Shown here piece by piece: positions 59,557-64,000 of a stretch of DNA of 64,000 nt; positions within the stretch are counted from its first letter, which is position 1, and the number at the start of each line of letters is the position of its first letter. The stretch is from SXOA01 sp051004015 (GTDB lineage Bacteria > Planctomycetota > Planctomycetia > Pirellulales > Pirellulaceae): NCBI GenBank assembly GCA_051004015.1, contig JBPCKT010000047.1, positions 62,001-126,000 on the forward strand. The letters run 5' to 3'. A model generated the notes under the pieces. The model did no database searches, was not told the DNA's origin, and worked only from the letters and a program-made list of their open reading frames with translations. The position numbers and the translations under genes are program-made.

Positions 59557-59613
59557 AGTACTCATCACGCTCCGCGTGATGACCTTCGCCTCACGCGGAG
59601 CGTGAGGAGTACT
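59557..59613. repeat. AGTACT-bounded double-hairpin repeat, copy 3
   Basis: AGTACT ends enclose CATCACGCTCCGCGTGATG and CCTCACGCGGAGCGTGAGG hairpins. The first hairpin differs from copies 1 and 2 (CATCACGC for CATCTCGC) but keeps pairing through a compensatory change. It lies between the Uma2 start and the DUF1549/1553 stop, 34 kb from copy 2. Confidence 0.85.
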
Positions 59614-62600
59614 TTAATTCCTCGTAATCGTCTCATGCAGATTCAGCAGCACACGGGCGATGCTAGTCCAGGCGGCGAGTTCGGCTTTGTCGAGATCGGC
59701 GGGGACTTTCGATTCGCCGACGGCCAAGAGTTTTTCGGCGGATGCTGGGTCGGCTTTATACTGCTGCAGGTGCTTTTCGTAGAGCGGCAACAAGACCTTC
59801 AGCTCACTTTCGCGTGGGGAGCGGGTGAGGACTTCGCGGAAGGCGAATTCCAGCCGCTTGCCGGTTTCGCCGCCGCCGTTTTTGACGATGCGGACGGCCA
59901 GGGCGCGGGCCGCTTCGACGTAGGTGGGGTCGTTGAGCAGAACCAGGGCCTGCTGCGGCGTGTTGCTGCGGGGGCGATTGACCGTGCATTCCTCGCGGCT
60001 AGGGGCGTCAAAGGCCAGCAAACTGGGGTTGAGGAACGTGCGCTGCCAATAGGTGTAGAGTCCGCGGCGATACAGGTCGTCGCCGTGGTCGTTCATCCAT
60101 TCGCGAGTCGGGAAATTCAGATACTGCCAGTAACCGGCGGGCTGGTACGGCTTGACGCTCGGCCCGCCGATTTTTTTGGTTAGGAGGCCGGAGAGGGCCA
60201 GGGCATTGTCCCGCACCAATTCTGCATCCAGGCGGAAGCGGTCCTGACGAGCGAAGAAGTTGTTCAGCGGGTCCTTCTCCTTGAGCTGCGGGGAAACGAG
60301 CGACGACTGCCGATACGCTTTTGACATCACCAACAGCTTCACCAGGCGCTTCACGTCCCAACCGCTTTCCATGAAGTCAACGGCGAGCCAATCGAGCAAC
60401 TCCGGATGCGTCGGATATTCCCCCTGCGTGCCAAAATCTTCGAGCGACCGGCTGAGGCCGCGGCCGAAGGCGAGCTTCCAGAGCCGATTAACAAAAACGC
60501 GGGCCGTGAGCGGATTGTCGCGGCTCGTGACCCAGCGGGCAAAATCAAGCCGCGTCAGCCGCTGCTGATTTTCAGCCGGCTGGGGAGCGGCGACGACCGA
60601 AGTCAGAAACTCCGGTACCGCGGGGAATACTTCCTGACCGGAATCATCCAGCCAGTTGCCACGGGGCAAAATCCGCATGGTCCGCGGAGCGGCCGCCATG
60701 CTGACGAGCGTTTGCGGAGCGGCATCGACGATGGTCTTCTTTTCGGCTTCGAGCTTGGCAAGTTTTTCGCGGTCTGGCGCAAGTTCCGGCGCTATACCAC
60801 GGAAATAAGCCGCCAGCTTCTGCTTCTGAGCATCATTCCGTCCGGCGACATCCGCCTTGACGATTTCGACGATGTCGGCGGGCAAACCCGTCTCGCTCAG
60901 CGACGGCTTGGCGGCGGTCGTCAGCGAGAGGCGAAAGCGGCCGATGTTGTGCTGCGGGAAAGTAGATTGATGTTGCATCTTGACCACGATTTTCGACCCC
61001 GGTCCACCGGGAATTGGCGCGGCGAACGTGAAGACGGCTGCGTGATTCGCCGCCTTCTCGTGGCCGCTCACGGCCCAGCCGGTGTTGGCCTTGTCGTCGA
61101 TGGCATTAGCGATGGGATAGGTCTCCTGCGAGTAGTCCGCCTCCGCTGTCGAGAGCTTCACCGGCTTTACGTCCCCGCCGAGCGACGCCGCTTGCACTTC
61201 AAAGCCGGTCAGCACGAAGTTGCCGTTGCCGCGGGAGAGGCTCTTATTGCCGAAACTCTCGTCGGTCAGCGCCTCCAGCCGAATGCCGGTGAGCTTCTCC
61301 TTGTCGGTTGAGAGCGTGACGGTGTAGGTGTCCTGAGCCGGATTGGCCCCCGTCGAGAGGATGGACAAATCGTCCCTCGTTTCCAGCGTTGAGCCTCCTG
61401 CGGATTCAGCTATTTCGGGTTTCACCGGCGCCCAAGCGGAGATGTTCTTCGCCAGCTCGTCCTTGGCGGCGGATTCCCATTTGGCCAGAGCCGCGTCTAG
61501 CTCGGGGGTTTGGGTATCTAGTTTGCCCTTCAAAGCAGCCAGCTCACCATCAATAGCCGCAATCCGCTTCTCCTGCTCCAGGGTCGGGATTTTTGTCTGA
61601 TCCTGCCGGCCGACTGCTTTTTCACTGACATCCGCGAAGAATGCCGCGAAGCTGTAGAAGTCCTTCTGCGTGTAGGGGTCGAATTTGTGGTTGTGGCATT
61701 CGCAGCAGCCCATCGTCCCCGCCAGCCAGATGACGGAAGTGTTTCGCACCCGGTCGGCAGCGTATTTGGCGGCGTATTCCTTCGGCTGAGCCCCCCCCTC
61801 TTCAGTCGTTTGCAGCAGCTTGTTGTAGCCGCTGGCGATCCGCTGCTCGGTGGTGGCATTCGGCAGGAGGTCACCGGCGAGTTGCTCCTGCGTGAACAGG
61901 TCGAAGGGCTTGTTCTGGTTGAAGGCCGCAATGACGTAATCGCGGAAGGGGGCGATGTCACGGTGGTTGTCGCTGTGATAGCCGGCGGAGTCGGCGTAGC
62001 GGACGACGTCCAGCCAGTACATGGCCATCCGCTCGCCATACTGCGGCTCCGCGATTAGCCGGTCCACGACCTTTTCGTACGCCTGCGGGGAAGCATCGGC
62101 CTCAAAGTCCGCCAACTGCTGGGGCGTTGGCGGCAGGCCGGTGAGGTCGAACGAGAGTCGCCGCAGCAGCGTCCGCTTGTCGGATTCGGGGGACGGATGC
62201 AACCCCGCTTCTTCGATGGACGCCAGGACAATGCGGTCGATGTCACCAGCCGGCCAGGCGGCGTCCTTCACCGGTGGCAGTGGTGCGCGGATCGGTTTGA
62301 GATAGGACCAGTGCTGGTCATATTCCGCCCCCTGGTCGATCCATTTGCGAATCAGCTCGATTTCCTGCTCGGTCAAGGCCGGCTTTTTCGACGTGGCCGG
62401 CGGCATCTTCATTTCGGGGTCGGTGGAAGTCACCCGCAGAATCAGCTCGCTTTCTTTCGAGTTGCCTGGCTTGAAAACGTGCTTTTCGAGTGCCACCTCC
62501 CGCACATCCAGCCGAAACTCTCCCTTCCGCTCCGCCTCATCCGGGCCGTGGCAGGCGTAGCACTTTCCCGCCAGGATCGGCTTGATATGCCGGCTGAAAC

Positions 62601-62688
62601 TGACTTTCGTCTCGGCGGCGGTAACGGGGGAAACGAGCGCGAGTGCGGCGGAAACGGCGAGAATCATTACGCAAGAAAACAGATGCAT
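59614..62688 (-). CDS. PSCyt1-DUF1549-DUF1553 (PSD1) giant secreted protein
   Basis: The product has 1024 residues. A signal peptide (MHLFSCVMILAVSAALAL) is followed by a cytochrome-c-type heme motif Cys43-Tyr-Ala-Cys46-His47 in KCYACHGPD and the PSCyt1 tail (MPPATSKKPALTEQEIELIRKW). DUF1549 occupies about 145-350 (IDRIVLASIEEAGLHPSPES; GERMAMYWLDVVRYADSAGY) and DUF1553 (PSD1) about 715-970 (LARWVTSRDNPLTARVFVNR; RSNTPQQALVLLNDPTYVEA). A carbohydrate-binding-like region lies between. These planctomycete proteins are usually paired with DUF1501 proteins, and heme-dependent roles in polysaccharide degradation have been suggested but not proved. Confidence 0.94.
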   Translation of the reverse strand: MHLFSCVMILAVSAALALVSPVTAAETKVSFSRHIKPILAGKCYACHGPDEAERKGEFRLDVREVALEKHVFKPGNSKESELILRVTSTDPEMKMPPATSKKPALTEQEIELIRKWIDQGAEYDQHWSYLKPIRAPLPPVKDAAWPAGDIDRIVLASIEEAGLHPSPESDKRTLLRRLSFDLTGLPPTPQQLADFEADASPQAYEKVVDRLIAEPQYGERMAMYWLDVVRYADSAGYHSDNHRDIAPFRDYVIAAFNQNKPFDLFTQEQLAGDLLPNATTEQRIASGYNKLLQTTEEGGAQPKEYAAKYAADRVRNTSVIWLAGTMGCCECHNHKFDPYTQKDFYSFAAFFADVSEKAVGRQDQTKIPTLEQEKRIAAIDGELAALKGKLDTQTPELDAALAKWESAAKDELAKNISAWAPVKPEIAESAGGSTLETRDDLSILSTGANPAQDTYTVTLSTDKEKLTGIRLEALTDESFGNKSLSRGNGNFVLTGFEVQAASLGGDVKPVKLSTAEADYSQETYPIANAIDDKANTGWAVSGHEKAANHAAVFTFAAPIPGGPGSKIVVKMQHQSTFPQHNIGRFRLSLTTAAKPSLSETGLPADIVEIVKADVAGRNDAQKQKLAAYFRGIAPELAPDREKLAKLEAEKKTIVDAAPQTLVSMAAAPRTMRILPRGNWLDDSGQEVFPAVPEFLTSVVAAPQPAENQQRLTRLDFARWVTSRDNPLTARVFVNRLWKLAFGRGLSRSLEDFGTQGEYPTHPELLDWLAVDFMESGWDVKRLVKLLVMSKAYRQSSLVSPQLKEKDPLNNFFARQDRFRLDAELVRDNALALSGLLTKKIGGPSVKPYQPAGYWQYLNFPTREWMNDHGDDLYRRGLYTYWQRTFLNPSLLAFDAPSREECTVNRPRSNTPQQALVLLNDPTYVEAARALAVRIVKNGGGETGKRLEFAFREVLTRSPRESELKVLLPLYEKHLQQYKADPASAEKLLAVGESKVPADLDKAELAAWTSIARVLLNLHETITRN

Positions 62689-62805
62689 CGCGGCGAGCTC
62701 CGGGCAAGGAGTTGAAGGCGGGACAACCAGTCATTTTAACGTGCCAGGTGGGCACAAGGGGGAAGATTGATTCTAAAATGGAGGAAAGCCCAGGACAACC
62801 AACGA

Positions 62806-63315
62806 ATGCCCGCCATCCACGAAGAGCACCAGAAGCAAGGCCCGCAGTCCATCCGCTGCGTCGTCATCACCGTCAGCGACACCCGCACGCCCGAAACCGA
62901 TACCGGAGGGCAGACGGTCATCCACCATCTGACGGCTGCGGGGCACCAGATCGTTGCCCGCGAGATCATTCCCGACGATCCCGCCCGTATGAAACCGCTG
63001 CTGCTATCCCTTCAAGCCCGCGATGACATCGACGCCATCCTGATGACCGGGGGCACCGGCATTTCCAGCCGCGACCAAACCTTCGAGACCGTTTCAGCCC
63101 TGCTTACCAAGCCACTCCCCGGCTATGGCGAAATCTTCCGCATGCTCAGCTTTCAAGAGATCGGCCCCGCCGCCATCCTTAGCCGGGCCATTGGCGGGCT
63201 CCTCGGCCGGAAAGTCCTGCTCACCATGCCCGGCAGCCCTGCGGCCGTGAAGCTGGCCATGGAGAAAATCATCATTCCCCAGTTGCCGCATTTGCTGCGG
63301 GAGGCGAGCAGGTAG
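62806..63315 (+). CDS. MoaB/Mog-type molybdopterin biosynthesis protein
   Basis: The product has 169 residues from the ATG at 62806. The MoCF-binding fold is shown by CVVITVSDTRTPETDTGGQT, ILMTGGTGISSRDQTFETV (TGGTG loop) and VLLTMPGSPAAVKLAMEKII. It would adenylylate molybdopterin (Mog-type) or act as MoaB. It is divergent from the DUF1549/1553 gene. Together with XdhC and MocA at 50-52 kb it indicates a molybdenum-enzyme capacity, though no molybdoenzyme is in view. Confidence 0.92.
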   Translation: MPAIHEEHQKQGPQSIRCVVITVSDTRTPETDTGGQTVIHHLTAAGHQIVAREIIPDDPARMKPLLLSLQARDDIDAILMTGGTGISSRDQTFETVSALLTKPLPGYGEIFRMLSFQEIGPAAILSRAIGGLLGRKVLLTMPGSPAAVKLAMEKIIIPQLPHLLREASR

Positions 63316-63828
63316 CCAAAATGCGCCGAACAAAGCTCACTCGGGGCGGGTAGCTAGGGCTAAAAAAAGTCCCACTTTCTTTTTGCGAAGTGCCTTTCTT
63401 TGATATGGACATGTGTATAATATTGGTTGGTCGCCAGCGGCTGCCGGGCTTCCAGTGCGCGCGACGATGGTTGTGGTGGTGCGAAATGGGAGTGATTGGT
63501 AGGCGGTTTCGAGCGGTAAGTCGCGCACCGAAATGAATCTGCAAAATGGTTATCACGGACTCGCAGCGGCGATGAATCAAGAAAGAGACTATGAATCAGA
63601 CTTACGGCGACGGACTGCTATGAAACATATGTATACATACGAACTTGCGACAAGAGTCGTCGCCGTAAGTGCCTGAAAAACCGAGGCCAGAATCATGAAT
63701 AAAACTCGACCTTTGGGGGGTGCCAGGCTGGTTATCGGGCTTATCACTCGCGGAGCCGTGGGTTGAAGCCCGCACACTCCCCTGCGAAGATGAGCGTCGA
63801 AAGTCGTCAGACAACCTGGAGAATTACC
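63316..63828. other. Structured intergenic region
   Basis: This 513-bp stretch has no credible gene. It is AT-richer than its surroundings and contains an inverted repeat at 63600-63670 whose loop carries the palindrome ATGTATACAT. A run GGCTAAAAAAAGTCCC lies near 63358. Confidence 0.5.
63600..63670. repeat. 13-bp inverted repeat with palindromic loop
   Basis: ACTTACGGCGACG (63600-63612) pairs with CGTCGCCGTAAGT (63658-63670). The pairing extends by ACT/AGT past one bulge. The 45-base loop contains TATGTATACATA. It may be a regulatory hairpin, a protein-binding palindrome or a terminator after moaB. Confidence 0.55.
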
Positions 63829-64000
63829 ATGCCGTCACCGGCAAAGAACCTGAGCACCAAACTCGTCCTCGCCGTGCTTGTCGGCCTGCTGGCTCTGCTG
63901 GTCAGCAACGGTCTGGTCAGCCAGGAGAAAAAGCCCGCCGAAACCGACGCGGCGGATAAGGACTACGCCGCCGAGCTGCCGCAGATTCCGGCGACGGAGG
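63829..64000 (+). CDS. Start of a secreted protein (3' end outside the window)
   Basis: Fifty-seven codons are visible from the ATG at 63829, with GGAG about 8 bp upstream. A signal peptide or anchor (LSTKLVLAVLVGLLALLVSN) is followed by VSQEKKPAETDAADKDYAAE and LPQIPATE. The phrase 'AELPxIPxTE' recalls the mature N-terminus of planctomycete PVC-type heme/dehydrogenase proteins (DUF7133 group), but too little is visible to assign a family. Confidence 0.75.
   Translation, partial: MPSPAKNLSTKLVLAVLVGLLALLVSNGLVSQEKKPAETDAADKDYAAELPQIPATE

Overview
The window looks like a chromosomal segment of a high-GC planctomycete, most likely of the Pirellula/Gemmata kind. The evidence is the gene content: two DUF1501 proteins, a PSCyt1/DUF1549/DUF1553 giant protein, three sulfatases, a Calx-beta protein with an 'LEDRALLTA' N-terminal signature, a kinase fused to kinesin-light-chain-type TPRs, an orphan formylmethanofuran dehydrogenase subunit C, futalosine menaquinone genes and small 'FSLQTL' membrane proteins. 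GTG starts and 1-15 bp gene spacings are common. There is no rRNA, CRISPR array or recognisable transposase. One tRNA (Cys) is present.

Layout. 0-6 kb: the 3' part of a GspF/PilC gene, a decayed second copy of its last codons in a hairpin-rich intergenic region, then a leftward pair of secreted proteins, the second a Calx-beta/metalloprotease gene whose N-terminal signal lies across an 11-G tract in another frame. 6-9.3 kb: fabZ-like and fabI, then mqnA-mqnC overlapping by ATGA. 9.3-13.2 kb: GlcE-like flavoprotein, flippase and FkbM methyltransferase. 13.2-17.4 kb: leftward sugar ABC transporter operon with a tiny lipoprotein upstream. 17.5-19.5 kb: folE with two membrane protein genes. 19.5-28.2 kb: ComEC, giant TPR kinase, FhcC and HtrA, with copies of a 53-57 bp double-hairpin repeat on both sides of the kinase. 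28-36.9 kb: aat, iron-permease-like protein, tRNA-Cys, DUF1501, YCII, PilZ, glutathione peroxidase, a Cys-rich barrel-like protein and secreted unknowns.

37-43.5 kb: a TatC with a roughly 200-residue insertion, a three-gene cassette with two SRPBCC membrane proteins, hisS, a CDGSH protein and a CoA-binding protein. 43.6-50.7 kb: hslV-hslU followed almost without gaps by sulfatase, sulfatase, lipid kinase and sulfatase, probably one transcript. 50.7-52.8 kb: a leftward monooxygenase/XdhC/MocA operon (molybdenum-enzyme maturation). 52.8-57.4 kb: ArsM-like methyltransferase, a trypsin-like protease with a small paralogous-domain protein, a CHC2 zinc-finger gene bracketed by perfect 22-bp inverted repeats, and an AT-richer protein with uracil-glycosylase-like motifs. 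57.4-64 kb: DUF1501, Uma2 and DUF1549/1553 genes, a MoaB-like gene, a structured intergenic region and the start of a truncated secreted protein gene.

The most unusual items are the CHC2 gene between perfect inverted repeats (56128-56521), the homopolymer-interrupted secreted metalloprotease gene (2847-5718), the enlarged TatC, the three-copy double-hairpin repeat, and the duplicated gspF tail.
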